Assembly (NCBI GenBank): GCA_963565915.1
Contig: OY751488.1
Span: 2,356,001-2,420,000 of the forward strand
Source: Entoloma clypeatum
Lineage: Eukaryota > Basidiomycota > Agaricomycetes > Agaricales > Entolomataceae
Direction of reading: 5' to 3'
DNA length: 64,000 nt
Positions 37,917 to 50,377 of the stretch are shown in pieces. The notes under the pieces were generated by a model. That model had not been told where the DNA came from, did not search any database, and saw nothing but the letters and a program-made list of their open reading frames with translations. Each line of letters begins with the position of its first letter. Position 1 is the first letter of the stretch. Made by a program: the position numbers and the translations under genes.

Positions 37917-39161
37917 GAACCCCTACCCGAGCGTCCTCCAGACTCCCGGATTCGCGCACTATTCTCTCGCCTGGTCACCGTTCCATACGGCTCGTCTAGC
38001 GCTAGCATCTTCAGCCAACTTTGGCCTTGTTGGCAATGGACGCCTGCATCTGGTCTCTGTGGGCCCAGGGCCCGCGGGACCTCACACTTTAAGTCTTGAC
38101 AAGCAGTGGGTGGTCCCTGTTGGCCCAACCTGTTCTCGCCCCTGAGCGACGCGTCAGGTATGAAACGCAAGATGGAATCTATGACGTTGCTTGGTCTGAA
38201 ATTCACGAGAACCAATTGGTGACAGCCTCCGGTGATGGTTCAATACGACTTTGGGACGCTATGCTGAACGTGAGGACTCTTATTCCGTCCTTTAATCGCT
38301 CATCATTGACGGGGAGATACCAGGACTTGCCCATACACGCCTGGCAAGAACATACGCGCGAAGTCTTTTCCGTTGACTGGTCAAATTTGAAAAAGGACAC
38401 ATTTGCATCATCCTCCTGGGATGGAACCGTCAAACTGGTCCGTCAGTTCTCTGTATCAACGTGAAAGCACGTCCTGATTGAACGAAAGTGGGTGCCCGAT
38501 CGACCCCACTCTATCATGACATTACAGGCCCATCATTCCTGTGTATATCAAGCCCTCTTCTCCCCACACCAGCCCGATATCCTCGCCTCTTGTTCCACCG
38601 ACGGCACAGTCAAAATCTTTGATCTTCGGACGCCCGCCTACATGCCCGCCGGACCAGGCGTCAACAATTTCACAAATCCTATCCACGCCGCGGCACTGAC
38701 GGTCCCAGCCTCAGGAACTGAAATCCTTACTTTGGATTGGAACAAATATAAGCCATTTGTCATAGCAAGTGCCGGAGTCGACAAGACTATCAAGGTCTGG
38801 GATTGCAGGATGGTCAAGTTAGGGGAAGGAGCTGCCGTTGGTGGTGCTTGCGAAACGCAGCTTCTTGGCCATGAATACGCTGTGAGAAAAGTACAATGGA
38901 GTCCACATCGCGCCGAGGTTCTGGCCAGCGCCAGTTACGATATGACTTGCAGAGTGTATGTTCTATGTCCTTTTTGCAAACGACCGACTAAGTTCATGGT
39001 GTGACAGATGGAATATCGCACCCCCCGCTGGTCGAACGCAATTGATGTACATTCACGACCCACATACGGAATTTGTTGTTGGTTGCGCGTGGTCGTTATA
39101 TGAAGAGGGTCTGCTAGCGAGTTGCGGATGGGATAGTAAATTAAACGTTTTTCGTGTGTAA
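37915..39161 (+). CDS. PEX7: PEX7, peroxisomal PTS2 receptor (WD40)
   Basis: Five exons (37915-38105, 38158-38269, 38324-38437, 38489-38955, 39008-39161) give 345 residues. The N-terminus TPGFAHYSLAWSPFHTARLA matches Pex7. WD repeats are evident: IYDVAWSE...SGDGSIRLWD, VFSVDWS...SSSWDGTVKLW, VYQALFSP...CSTDGTVKIFDLR, ILTLDWNKY...AGVDKTIKVWD, VRKVQWSPH...SYDMTCRVW, VVGCAWS...CGWDSKLNVFRV. It carries thiolase-type PTS2 cargo into peroxisomes. Its ATG (37915-37917) shares the CATG tetranucleotide with the sirtuin start on the other strand, so each 5' leader must lie within the other gene. Confidence 0.95.
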
Positions 39162-39303
39162 TTGTGGTTGTTACTTGTATTCAGGTCCAATCTTGGCAAT
39201 CCGACCCATCACCGATAAGGTCTCCTTCAAACCTGCAGTGAGTCTCGAACCTATTTCACGACCCGTATACTAGAACACGACTCACTCCTAAACTGGTAGA
39301 AGG

Positions 39304-40158
39304 ATGCACGATGGCGGGACGGAACTGGATCCTACCGACATTTTTTCCAGCTCCCTCGAAAATCTCTACGATCATCAGCCGGTGACCGTCGCTTCAGCAG
39401 GTTCTGTTTATGATTACCACTGTGAAATCGCCTCTGGTGGCTCTGTCAAGCTTAAGCTCACGACGCCCGATACACTGCCCGCCAACTGGTTCCTTCACGC
39501 GTCTGACATCTGGGCATCTTCGCACTTTCTTGCTGATCACATATCTAGGCTTCAGCTTGACACCTTCAACGAGTCGAAGGCTGCCAGCGGACACGATGAA
39601 AAGATACGTGTCCTGGAGCTCGGCGCAGCCGCTGGCCTCCCAGGAATCTTGATAGCGAAAACGCACAGTAACGTTGATGTCACCATCAGTGACTATCCCG
39701 ACGAGCTCCTGATGAAAACGCTGGCGCACAATGTTCGCTTGAACGGCGTCGAGCATTCTTGTCGTGCAGTTGCGCACGCCTGGGGATCGGATCCCACTGA
39801 CCTACTGGGAGACGTTGGGATCGGGTTTGATGTCATTATTGCCGCGGACACGCTCTGGAATTCGAACCTACACACTGCTTTTATTGAAACCTTGCGATTG
39901 ACGCTGCGGCCGATATCTACAGCACGTATGCATCTGGTAGCAGGGCTTCACACGGGTCGATATACTATACAGTCATTTGTGGGTGCGGCGGAGGAAGCTG
40001 GGTTGGAAGTCGAGAACGCGTGTGAGATGGAGATTAAGGGTTCTAGGACGCGAGTATGGAGTGTTGTCGAGGATGCAGATAGTAGCGAAAGGAGGAGGTG
40101 GGTTGTTTGGATAGTACTACGGTGGAAAACTTGCGGAGGGGAAGCAAGTTATGATTAA
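39304..40158 (+). CDS. EFM7: EFM7-like protein lysine/N-terminal methyltransferase
   Basis: Single-exon ORF of 284 residues. Methyltransf_16 motifs are clear: the pre-motif LPANWFLHASDIWASSHFLADH, motif I RVLELGAAAGLPGI, the acidic DYPDELLM, and the post-II motif IIAADTLWNSNLH. In yeast Efm7 (Nnt1) methylates elongation factor EF1A at its N-terminal Gly and adjacent Lys. The C-terminal RRWVVWIVLRWK also fits the family. It is transcribed in the same direction as PEX7, 142 bp downstream. The assignment between EFM7 and close family-16 methyltransferases is by resemblance. Confidence 0.82.
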   Translation: MHDGGTELDPTDIFSSSLENLYDHQPVTVASAGSVYDYHCEIASGGSVKLKLTTPDTLPANWFLHASDIWASSHFLADHISRLQLDTFNESKAASGHDEKIRVLELGAAAGLPGILIAKTHSNVDVTISDYPDELLMKTLAHNVRLNGVEHSCRAVAHAWGSDPTDLLGDVGIGFDVIIAADTLWNSNLHTAFIETLRLTLRPISTARMHLVAGLHTGRYTIQSFVGAAEEAGLEVENACEMEIKGSRTRVWSVVEDADSSERRRWVVWIVLRWKTCGGEASYD

Positions 40159-40417
40159 TGGAGATGACATTGGCAACTTGAAAGTAGAATAAAGCATACA
40201 GGAGCATAGACTGATGTACCAGCATTCGTCCATCGGGCTTCAAACAGGGGGTCCAACTACATATAGATCAAGCTGTTGGGTAGTCCATAATAAAAACTTG
40301 CGCAGGATCAGAAGATTGCGGGTTGATCCATTTCTAATGCTTATCAGAACGCGATCTACTAGTTTGAGATGTGCCGAACGTGAGGATATTAACCGGTCGA
40401 CCTCCATCCCGGTTTTC

Positions 40418-42070
40418 CTAGAGGTAGTTCCATGAGATCTGAGTCCAAACACTGAAAGCAAACATGAACCATACCAAGAACAAAACGATGTTGTCTTCGG
40501 TCACTCGGATATGCTCTAATGTACGTCCATCCACTGTCTTCGTGGGCACTTCCCGTGTGACCTCGTTGGGAATGAGACTAGTTCGCTGTCCGATCCATGA
40601 CCAAGCGCGACTTGGGTGACATGCCTCGTGATCGGGGAACGGGGCGAAATCTACGATGTTCAACCGGGAGAAATAAACACTGGAACGAGAGGCTTTGGCG
40701 TGAATTGCGTCCAGAAAGACAACTTTACTGCCGACAACATGAGGATCTTGGACCATGGGAGATACATCGCGGACAAGACAGTATTGGTTCCATTGAGCCC
40801 ATGGAACCCTGAGGTGATCCCTGCGCAGAGGAGTCCTGAAATAGGACTCATTGATGACGAGCCAGCTACGAATAGGAGGGGTTCCAGCTTCAGATGGTGA
40901 TCTAACTGCGAGGAGTAACACGCGGTTAGAGGGGTCGGAGTAGAACATCGCCTCGGAAGAGGAAGCACGATCCGTCAGCGGCGACGTGTTCGGGGAGAAA
41001 CCAATGAGTGATGCACTCCAAGAATCAGGAAGCTCATATTCGCGCTCCACGGTGACTCTTCCTAGGTCAGTGATGTTGTACATGGCCAGTAAGGGATGAC
41101 CATGGCTTCTTCGGAAGACGAGCAGGCAATTCTCGTTCAAGAAATGGATGTCATTTTCATCGAGCCACTGACAAAGGGGAAATTTTAGGTTGAGGCCTTT
41201 AACAAAGGTTGAGATGATACCATTGCTTGAAACCTGCGCCAATTCAGGATGAGATGCTTCATTTTTCCTCCCGTAAATTCAAAAGAGATCGCCATTTTTT
41301 GACCACATATAGTCATAGCCATATTGACAACAGAGGTAGAACCTATGCTGAAGTCATATATGCCGCTATGAGCTCGAGGGTGTTTATTAAGGGTCCAGAG
41401 ATCGCGGAAGTATAATATAACGCCAATGCTGTTCTGGGTCCTGTCATGACAGAGGTTAAAGGCTGCTCAGAGAGGATGTCGAGATGGACCCACCTCAAAA
41501 GGTGGCTCATCACGACTAGAGATTGAGCTCGATCAATCGCAATGTTCTCAACTTCAGGGGTATTGAACTTCAGGTGCCGGGTGTGTGCCGGGGCTCTGCC
41601 GGTACGCATGGATGGGAGTTCTGCCAACTCTAGTGTATATTGGGCAGCCTGAGCGCGGATTTGGTGGAGAAACCCGGCTGAAACGCCAGTGCGTGCATGA
41701 GGGGGGATGAGCTGTTTGAACTCATGGATCCAATTAAGCCTTGGCCAATCCTTTTTGTAGCTTAGGAGAAGTTGAAGGCGTCCTACGGGAGATCGGTGCG
41801 AGTGAGGGGCTGGTCCATCCTTCATTCCTGCTGAAGCAAGCTCGAAAATATAGAGAAGCGGTGTGTAGTCCATGACGAGGTAGATAATCCTTTTGAAAGC
41901 CTGAATGGTGCATTTAAGCTTCATGGAAAGGGGAACCCAATGGTAAAGCTTGAGGGGCTTACCTGACAGGCCTGCCACAAGGACGGTGGATCCAGATTGG
42001 CTAAGATCAAGATCAAGACATCGTTGGATATCTTATAGCGCCGCGCAGTAGTGAGACGGTGAGGAGACAT
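40418..42070 (-). CDS. F-box domain protein, 494 aa
   Basis: Four exons (41963-42070, 41494-41900, 41221-41440, 40418-41167) join to 494 residues. The N-terminal F-box reads YKISNDVLILILANLDPPSLWQACQ, followed by the agaric-typical AFKRIIYLVMDYTPLLYIFELA. The rest resembles the C-terminal parts of the many fast-evolving mushroom F-box proteins (ILYFRDLWTL, MAISFEFTGG, LLVFRRSHGHPLLAMYNI). Such proteins bind Skp1 in SCF ubiquitin ligases; the substrate is unknown. The 3' end is open to the stop at 40418 and might be shortened by an extra intron. Confidence 0.8.
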
Positions 42071-42073
42071 CTT

Positions 42074-42301
42074 TTAGATGAGTGCATACCGTTTCTTCTT
42101 GAAGATTTTATAGTCGAGGGCTCCTTTGACAAAGACAAGAAAGAAAAATAAGACAGTTACGGTCGACGTCGGCGCATAAGACACTCGAAGGGTGTCGTTA
42201 GGTGTAGTGTTGAATTGGTTGTGCTGGAGCCGCGCAAAAGTTGAAGAAATAGAGCTTTTGGTTGTCATTGTGTTCGATGTGACGGGTACCCAGAGTTCCA
42301 T
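42074..42301 (-). other. 75-codon upstream ORF ending 4 nt before the F-box gene
   Basis: An ATG ORF (MELWVPVTSNT...) ends with TAA at 42074-42076, just upstream of the F-box start at 42070. It has one hydrophobic segment (STVTVLFFFLVFVKGAL). It could be a uORF in the F-box leader, a small membrane protein, or chance. Confidence 0.25.
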
Positions 42302-42519
42302 GGCGCTGTCATGTCGACGACGTCCAGAGCTTTGTCGCTGAAAGAAGGTTTCGGACAAACACAATAAGGGCCCGACGTTTGGGTCGGACTTGCCGTTTTG
42401 GTAAATTAATGCATTTAGTAATTGCGAACCGACGGTTAGGTGACATTGTCCAACTCAGAATAATAACGCCTTTGTCTTTGCGATCAGATCTTGCTGACTC
42501 ATCGTCTTGCCTACACAAC

Positions 42520-42987
42520 ATGGTCTGCAAGAAATGCGAATCGGCAAGTTCTGTCCCCAATACCCTTTCAATCAGTACTTACTACCCACTCACAGAAGTT
42601 ATCAAAAGTCGCGGCACCTGACCCATTCACCTCCAGCTCAGCAAGCATCAAGGAGGGCACAAGAAAGGTCGGCGAAAACAAGCTTCTCAGTCGGCCTGGA
42701 AGTTCCAAGAACCGCTTCCAGGTGAGTGCTGCACGTTCTCTAGAACAACATACCCATCATTGAACTTTACTTTCCAGCCCTACCAAGGGAAATGTAAGGA
42801 CTGTAAACAGCCAGTCACTCAAAATAAGGCAAAATATTGTCATGGTGCGTCATGCCCGCCATCTCAGCTTTCACTAAGATCTAACAGTTCATCATGATCC
42901 CTAGGTTGTGCATACAAGAAAGGTCTATGTTCAATATGTGGCAAGCAGATACTGGATACAACAGGTTATGTCATGTCGAGCAAGTAG
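42520..42987 (+). CDS. CRIPT: CRIPT-like cysteine-rich protein
   Basis: Four exons (42520-42543, 42596-42721, 42778-42844, 42905-42987) give 99 residues, the family length. It starts MVCKKCESKLSKVAAPD and contains the paired CxxC units CKDCKQPV, CHGCAYKKGLCSICGKQILDT. CRIPT is a conserved zinc-binding protein; in animals it binds PDZ domains and in other eukaryotes it is linked to the minor spliceosome. The first intron uses a GC donor with an otherwise perfect consensus (TCG|GCAAGT), the only way to keep frame. The C-terminal PDZ-ligand of animals is absent (ends GYVMSSK). Confidence 0.94.
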
Positions 42988-43165
42988 GGTCTCTGGAGCT
43001 TAGTCGAGGGTAGGATATTGTACTGATACCATCCACTTGTTGTAATCATAGCCAGTCAATAGACTTCTTTACAATGCAAACCCAACTATTGAAAAAAAAA
43101 AAAAGCACATTAGTTGTATTGGCAGGAGATATCGAACTCTATATATGTTGTGTATCCAATGTCGT

Positions 43166-46100
43166 TCAAGATTCGTCCATATGCATCGCCTCCCTCCGTT
43201 GTTCATGAATTTCTTCGTCTATAGTATTCGTCGTCAAGAAACGCCAGACGTAGACATGCTTCGTCTGTCCAAACCTAACCAAACGACCAACAGCCTGTGT
43301 TTCACAGGCCTTGTAGATCTCCTTGGATGGTGCCAGCAAGGGTGATAGGAAGATCGCATGATTAGCAGACGTCAAATTCGCTCCGCTTGCAGATTCGTCC
43401 ATGACATTCAACAAAAGCACGCGTTCGCTGCTCCCGTTTTGAAAGTGTTCCAAGTTCTTGCTTTTCTGGTGCGCAGTGCCTTTGATCTCAAGGAATTTGA
43501 TCTTGTTATATGTGAAAGCCTCTGTGACCTTCTTCATCAAGTCTGGAAACTGGACGAAGACAAGGACCCTCTCGTCTTTCTGAACATTCTTCCTATAATT
43601 CTGTGAATCAGTGGCACTTAACGGGACCACTGGAGACGAACTTTATGAGGTCAACGACTTTTTCTAGTTTCATTCCAAAGTGCTTCTTGTGGCTATCCCG
43701 AGTCTCATCATCCACCCCCAGCGTTTCCGCCTTGACGACGTTGAGAACGCGGGCAGCAGATTTGCACGCTCCAGATCCCGCATACACGCATTCCTCCTTT
43801 TCCGCGGAAGCTTTCACGCAGTCGAAGCATCCCATATGACCACAAGATGAGAGGACGGCCACATCGCTAATAGGAACGCTTTGGCGTTCGCAAACTGGGC
43901 AGGGAACCACGGGCGGCACCTCCCGGTTCTTCTGAAGGTCACGGACGACAGTGAAATAACGGAGGGAGCGAACACGGCCAACAAGTTCCTTGGTCAATCG
44001 TCTGATCTCGTGCGTCTTCTCGCGGTGCTCCCAGGCTGCCTCCTTCACCTTCTCCGAAAGCTTCACTTCCTGAGATTTTGCTTTGTTTCTGGGTGCCACA
44101 ACTCCGGTTTCGTCGAGTAACTCGACAATCATAGCAGAAGCCTCTTTGTCATCAACGCCGTCCTCTCCCCTCGAGACACGGACCCATTCGATGAACATGG
44201 ATTCGGAACCAGTGTTTCCAAGAATTTTTTCGCGTTTTGCACCTTCTTTGATGGCCTTTAGAAGGTCGGCCTTGCATTCGTCGAGTTGCTTCTGCCGTTC
44301 CTTAACGATGACATCACATGCTTTCATGGCATTGTCATTAGATGTATCGAGATCGAAATGCGAACACCGCTTTAATAAAGCTTCTTCTGCAGACCTGAGT
44401 TCATGCTAGTAAGCATTGGGGAAAGTCATATTTGGGTTGGTTCTCTCACTTGCTCTCTCCAAGAGACTGTGCAAGCCGTCGTTCTCTATCGCTCTCCGTC
44501 TTCTTGCCGCGTTTGATCGTCATATCAAGGGCACGCAAATGATGTTCGAGTTCCAGATAAATGGCACGTTCTGCTGCAGGAAGGATGATCTTCTCGACCT
44601 TCTCCGTCCAAGGAATTTCGTCGATTTCGGCGATGTTCTGGATTGCAGTTGTTGGTGTGAAGAAATATTGAGCAAGTTGCAAAAAATACCTGGCGAACGA
44701 AGCGATCGAGGAAGGCTTGGCCAATCTCGTGTCTGTGAGCGTGCCATTCCAAACTATGGACTTCTCGGAAAGAATGAAACCGTTCCACAGCTGCAAACTA
44801 AATTAAGAAAAAATACGAAAGACGGGATATTGGGTCACATACCAGTTTGTTCCCTGCGGCGTTTCTTGACTTCTGAAGACTGGCCTTCAGCGTCATCGTC
44901 AACGCCGAGATGCACATTCAAAAAGGCAGCAATGGTCTTCAAGGCCCCGAAATCGTGAATCGGAGGTGTTCCCGAAAGGACCCAATGACGTTCTGCAGTG
45001 AGCCTCGTTACTAGAGCATGTATTTTGCCGTCGAGATAAGTATATTCATCGACGACCTTTCGGGCGAAATGAAACATCTCCAGAGGGGGCGCTTGCATCT
45101 TTGTCCAATCTTTTTGAACTGCCTTGGATTCAAGTTTCCATGGGTCGCTGTTGGCGCGCTTCTGTTTCTTCGCTGGACGTTCGTCAGCGTCTGCAGCTTT
45201 GCGTTTTCCTTTGGCGGGCACATCGTCAACATCCATGTCATCGTCATCAGTATTGGCATTCGAGCTAGATGCATCCGATTTCTTTCCAGCGGACTTCGGA
45301 CGAGAGATAGCTTTTGGTTTCGATGCTTTAGACTTTGACGCGACGGGCTTCGAGCTCGTGCTCTCAGCGTCTGAGTTGAAGGACGACTCATCGACCTCTG
45401 AATCCGAATCTTCTGCAGGGCTAGCTTCATAGTCGGATGACTCGCTGCTCGCTCTGGAGGCCTTCTTTAGTTTCTGAGCCTTGGAGGGTTTCTTGGATTT
45501 TTTGGGGTTTTCCTCTTCACTGACCGAATCATCTTCATCTTCGGAGATGACCATCACCTTCTTGGTGGCCGTACGACGTCTGTTCTTCGGAGGGGCAATC
45601 AATTCGATATCACTCTCTGGAGGATCTTCGGCGCCAGACGAAGGCGCTGATGACCTTTCAGCATTCTTGAAGGACTTGCCTGGGGGAAGCGTATCAATAT
45701 AAACTTCGACTCTGCGCCCTGAAGGAGAGTTCCGATCACCAGGTGCTTTGCCATTAGCGGTGGTACTTTTGGCGACAGCACCTTTGGCACCCTTCACTGC
45801 CGGCTTGGCCTCAGCATTCGCATGGGCCTTGTCCGCGGCTTCGCGATACGATTTGCCCTTGAGGCGTTTGGATTGAACCCGGGCGGCTGCTTCATTTGCT
45901 AGAGGATGTAATCAGTATAATCAGTTTGCGTAAGGAGAATGGCAAGGTCGTTGAGTGCTCGCCTTCTTTCTCTGTTTTCTTAATGTGCTGCATAACAGTC
46001 AACGAGCCTTCGTCCTGCAGAAGATCTGTCTGCGACTTCAGGGATTCAATGGATTTGTCAAGATATGCATTGAAATGACGTCCGTCCTTAGCTGGGAGCT

Positions 46101-49100
46101 CGCCCGCAGCAGCAAGGAGCTGAAGATTCTCGAGATAGACATTGCTTTTGAAGATATTAGATGCCACCACGATGATGTCGGCTTCCTGAAAATCTTCAAT
46201 AGTTGTCCCGTTAAGGTTCGTTACCGTGGATAACACCAAAATCTTAAATCGCTTTTTGGTGAACTTCTCTACCTCTGATTTCCATTGCCGCGTCAAGTGA
46301 GGGGGGACAATGATCAGCGATCCCTTAATGGAGATTTTGCCTGGAACGCGACCCATCTTCTTGAACTCTTTTTCGACATCCTTGGAGTTACAATCAATCA
46401 AGCCCAAGGTGATTGCGGTTTTCCCGTAACCAACCTCGTCAGCGAGTACACCCCCTCGGATATGCACTGGTCTTTGAGCGCGGCCCTCTGCTCTCCAACT
46501 CAGGGGAGTCAGGATTGCTTCCGATATCTCTTCCTCGACGAAGGGTGCTGCATGACGTGACTCTTGGCAAATCATCCACTGCAGAGAACGCAATTGCTCG
46601 GGTCGTAGACCTAGTTTAAATGAAGGTGGTTGATCATGCTGTTTGTCGGTCTTGTTGCTGAGGATTTTGAAAGGAGGTAGTGAGATTGTAGCACGTGGTG
46701 TAAAATTCGTGTTTATCCGCCATGAAAGGGATGGCGCGTCCGGACGATTTACGGAAGGCAATCGTGAAAACGCCCGATGCAACAAAGATGGAATATTTAC
46801 TCCAACACGGACAGTGCCAGTATCATCGTCGCCGAGACGGAGCTGTGTGACAAACGGACTCGGGCGTCGCTTTAGCCTTCGCTCGTATTCTCCGGCTTGT
46901 ACAGGGTCCTCCACGGCAAGTGTCTTCTTTCCAACAGAAACCCAGTCCAATCTCGGAGCAGGAGGAGAACAACGATCACAATTGGTGATGCCCTCAACGG
47001 ATGCCACTGTTTGCCAAGTAGTGAGTTTCTCGTCAACATGGCGAACACGTTCCAAGAGCCAAGCCAACGCCTGAAAAGTGCTCCGTTCATGGACCTTATC
47101 CACTTCTTTCCATACATCACGCGACCATTCCGATCCAGCTTGCCCTCGGAGAGAAACGCTGCAAACCAGAAGGGCATGTGCATCACAGCACGAATCGTTA
47201 GACACCGGTACTTCGAGTGACTTGGCGGGGATTCCAAAATGAGCGTCATGGTCAGTAGAGGGCTGTCGTTCATTTGAATTCGACGACGGGCGATGACTAC
47301 GTTTAATCAACACACCTGAAGGTTGACGTCCCCGGCAGCCATCCATTTGCATGGAATATAACACGTGACATCCTCTTCTTTATTTGTCTGCCTCCACGCA
47401 GGATCCAATTGGCAAATGATGGGGCGAGTTTCCCCGTATTCGTAGCGTCGATTGCTGTTGGAAAAGACAAAGCAGTCCTGGGAATCGTCCGTGCGATGGG
47501 GGTCCAAAAGCATGAACACCGGAGGTAAGCCAAAATCGGCATCCGTTGCTCGCCTTTTGTGTAATGCTCCATTTGCTGTACCACACTTATCGAGCAGGTC
47601 GTATGTGCCTCCGATGTCGCGATCAAATAAGTCGGATTGATCTTTGGGGACAGTGATCCGGATACTGGAATGAACTTCTTTATTCCTGAACTCTTCGCTG
47701 GTCAAACCCAAGCGTGCTTCCCACGAAGGGACTAGTTCCCCAACGCCTTCCAGTTTGATAGAAACGGAAGTCGAGTGTGGCAAGGCAAATTCCCATCGGC
47801 CAGAGAACAGTTCATCACGTATAGCCATCCTACCGATTGGTGACTCCAATACTCGACGAATATCGGCATTTGCTGGATCGGAATTCTCTGGTTTAGCATA
47901 CAGCCGCCACTCGGGTTGTTGGGAGTGCAGAAGAAGTTCCAAAGACGCAACTGGAGATCGATACACTGCACTCCAAATATCTTGTCTTTTCGTTTCAACG
48001 AATCGTAACTCCGACCCAGATACTCGTTTCACAGCGGCGCACCAGCTTGACCACCGCTTTGCAGGAATGTCAACCCCTGCAGATCTCTTCAGGCCATCCA
48101 GGAGCTCCTGTGTAACGTTGGATAACGTTATGCACATAGGAAGGGTGGACTTGAGTTCATTGGCGAAGTCAGAAGGCGACAATCTAGGATTTGCACTGAG
48201 ATCAATTGGAAGAGGGTTGTGCTCTGGTCGTCCACCACATTTCTTGCAGGAAGAGGTATCACAATCTTTGCAGCGGAATAGCTCCCGAATTGTCATATCT
48301 ACCCGACCCTCGCATTGACAGAGACGAGTGCTTTTGTTGGCATCCGCGAGAAGTTGAGTCAAGGAACAGGCGCTCGTGACAGATAGGTCCAGTGGTTCGT
48401 AAACGAGCTGGTCTTCACCCACAATACTACTCGCAGATGTGGCGCCAACAGCGGGGTCGACGTCCATAACATCCGAATCAGCGTCAGCCTCGCCCGTCGC
48501 CTTCATCTCATAACTTTGTGTGTCATCGCCGGCTTTGAGAAGTTTCTTCCCCGTTACTAGTGCCGCTAGAATGCATGCGCCAACCACGGTCGTCGACATG
48601 GCATTACCAGCTAGGTCAGCCAGTTGGTCCTCAGTCTCGCGAGTGAGAAGAAGTTTATCGACAGGGAGACCCTGCATTGACAACGCTTCTAGACCAACCA
48701 TCGGACCACCGCGGTTGGTAATGTAGGGAATCATGGATGGTGTCAGGCAAGGACAGATGCCAACTTTGCCGGAGCCAATGGTCCTGTCGACGTTTTGGGA
48801 TAGGTTCCATACTTGGCTAACCAACGAGAGGAAAAGATAGAGCAGTGAGGGTCGGATATGAATCGAATCACAGAGTTACTCACGTCTTATAGCTTGGGTC
48901 GATTCCTTTGCTCGCCGAACGAAGAAGACTGATGTCCATTAAATCCCATACCCTCTCTACCTGACCAACTCCCCAGTCTCCCCAAGCAAAGTCCGGCAAT
49001 TTACAAAATCCGCCTAGCGCGTGGTAAGTGGTCAAATAAGTGACGCGAGGATATGAGACACACCTTCATCCCAACTGGTTAATGGTCGTTTGGAGCCCAA

Positions 49101-50234
49101 TAATTCTTCTAGTCTAGCCCTTTGATGGCGAGATTCACAGCGACCCCAGTCGGTGCGACCTGTGCGGCGGTCTACAGCATTGTAACTCTCCTGCACAAGT
49201 TTTTGGCGAGCCTGGTGGATACGAGGATCATCGGATGCAAGGAGAAAAGCATCCAGAGTGGAGGAGGCAGGGCGTTTGAGCTTGTTTTTGACCCAGTCAC
49301 TCCATTCATCTGGTATGCTGGACTTCTTTTTGTTAACAGCGACAAGATAAACCCTGGTACGAGTGTGAGGAATGTAGTAGTGCTTCGTGTCGACTCGCTG
49401 GAAGGCAGCGCTATAGCCATTTTGCTCGAAGTACAACTGTACCTTTGTCCAAGGCGCCGAGCAAACGTTTTCTAGGATGACAATAGGCGGTCGGTGTCTA
49501 TCCACCCACGTCATCATTCCACGGAATGTTCGCCCTGATTCGCCGTTAGCATCGATGTCCTGTTTCTGAGTGTTGAGGTTGGAGTAATCGACGCATGAAG
49601 TTCCCGCAATAAGCATGTCAACGTCGCCTGGCACTGGGACCAGGGCTCCATAAGCAGTATGTCTGTTGATTGTGAGTTTATGACAAGAGCGCATGTTGGG
49701 ATATCCTTACGCTTCATCATCTCCAAGCTCGCAGACATCCCGAAAGAGAATGGGTGGATGAAAGTTCCGTTCTATATAGGCCTGCTTGAAAGGTTCTATT
49801 TCGCAAGAGAACACGTGTTCAACGTCGAGATCGATTCCATGTTGTTCTTGAATAGACTTCTGTATCAATTCAAGCGCCAAAAGGGGTGATTCTGTGCCAG
49901 AACACATTGTTGCTACGCGTAACTTACGCCCTACGACATGCTTCGCGACCTCTTTGATTTGGGGAATGTGACTAACAAGGTCCAAAAAGATAGACGGAAT
50001 ATCATGGATGGGTGGCAAATCGGAAGCATCCAGTGGGGAAGCCTTCGTGGCTTTCTTTGTTGTTGCACGGGTAGTCTCAACATCCAATTCAGATTCGTTG
50101 GATTCCTCCTCGGCTTGTGAAGACACATCGACAATGTCGTCGTTGTCCTTCGGCTCTGTCGCTTTGCCTCCAAAGAAGCTGGTTAGTGATTTTTGGCCCT
50201 TGGGACGCGTCGTCGAGATCTTTCCCTTTGCCAT
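43166..50234 (-). CDS. DNMT5: DNMT5-type DNA methyltransferase with RING and SNF2 helicase domains
   Basis: Ten exons (49711-50234, 49064-49662, 48884-49013, 47316-48816, 45963-47262, 44843-45898, 44690-44790, 44450-44637, 43642-44394, 43166-43592) give 2192 residues. The methyltransferase part has motif I TMCSGTESPLLAL, motif IV AGTSCVDYS (SC in place of PC), motif VI ILENVCSAPW, motif VIII HYYIPHTRTRVYLVAV and motif X LAGNAMSTTVV. The SNF2 part has GGVLADEVGYGKT, IIVPPHLTRQWKSEV and VVDEYTYL, then a RING (CPVCERQS...SCGHMGCFDC) and helicase C (VLVFVQFPDL...GRLVRFGQTKHVYVW). DNMT5 is the ATP-dependent CpG maintenance enzyme known from Cryptococcus. No N-terminal chromodomain is visible; QKSLTSFF near residue 14 looks like a PIP box. 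A charged disordered insert lies between the helicase lobes. Confidence 0.95.
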
Positions 50235-50377
50235 TGTGGAAAAGAATTGGTGTGAGGTGAAGAGCTGTCAGGGTCTTGTCATCCCACTCTTGTTGTCACA
50301 TTCGCGTGATGTCACATCGTGACGTTGATGGTCGTCCAGAGTGTGTCCATCAGTTCACTGGCTGTAAAACCCCCACG
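50235..50377. promoter_or_regulatory. Divergent promoter of DNMT5 and PAP2 phosphatase
   Basis: Start codons on opposite strands are 143 bp apart. The interval contains CGTGATGTCACATCGTGACG, an imperfect inverted arrangement of TGA/TCA half-sites resembling bZIP sites. Function is inferred from position only. Confidence 0.45.

Noticed and set aside
43593..43641. 22-bp intron (GTTAAG...CACAG) in DNMT5
   Set aside because: Too short to splice. A 49-bp intron with donor GTTCGT and acceptor ATAG joins VVDLIK to KNVQKDERVLVF in frame.
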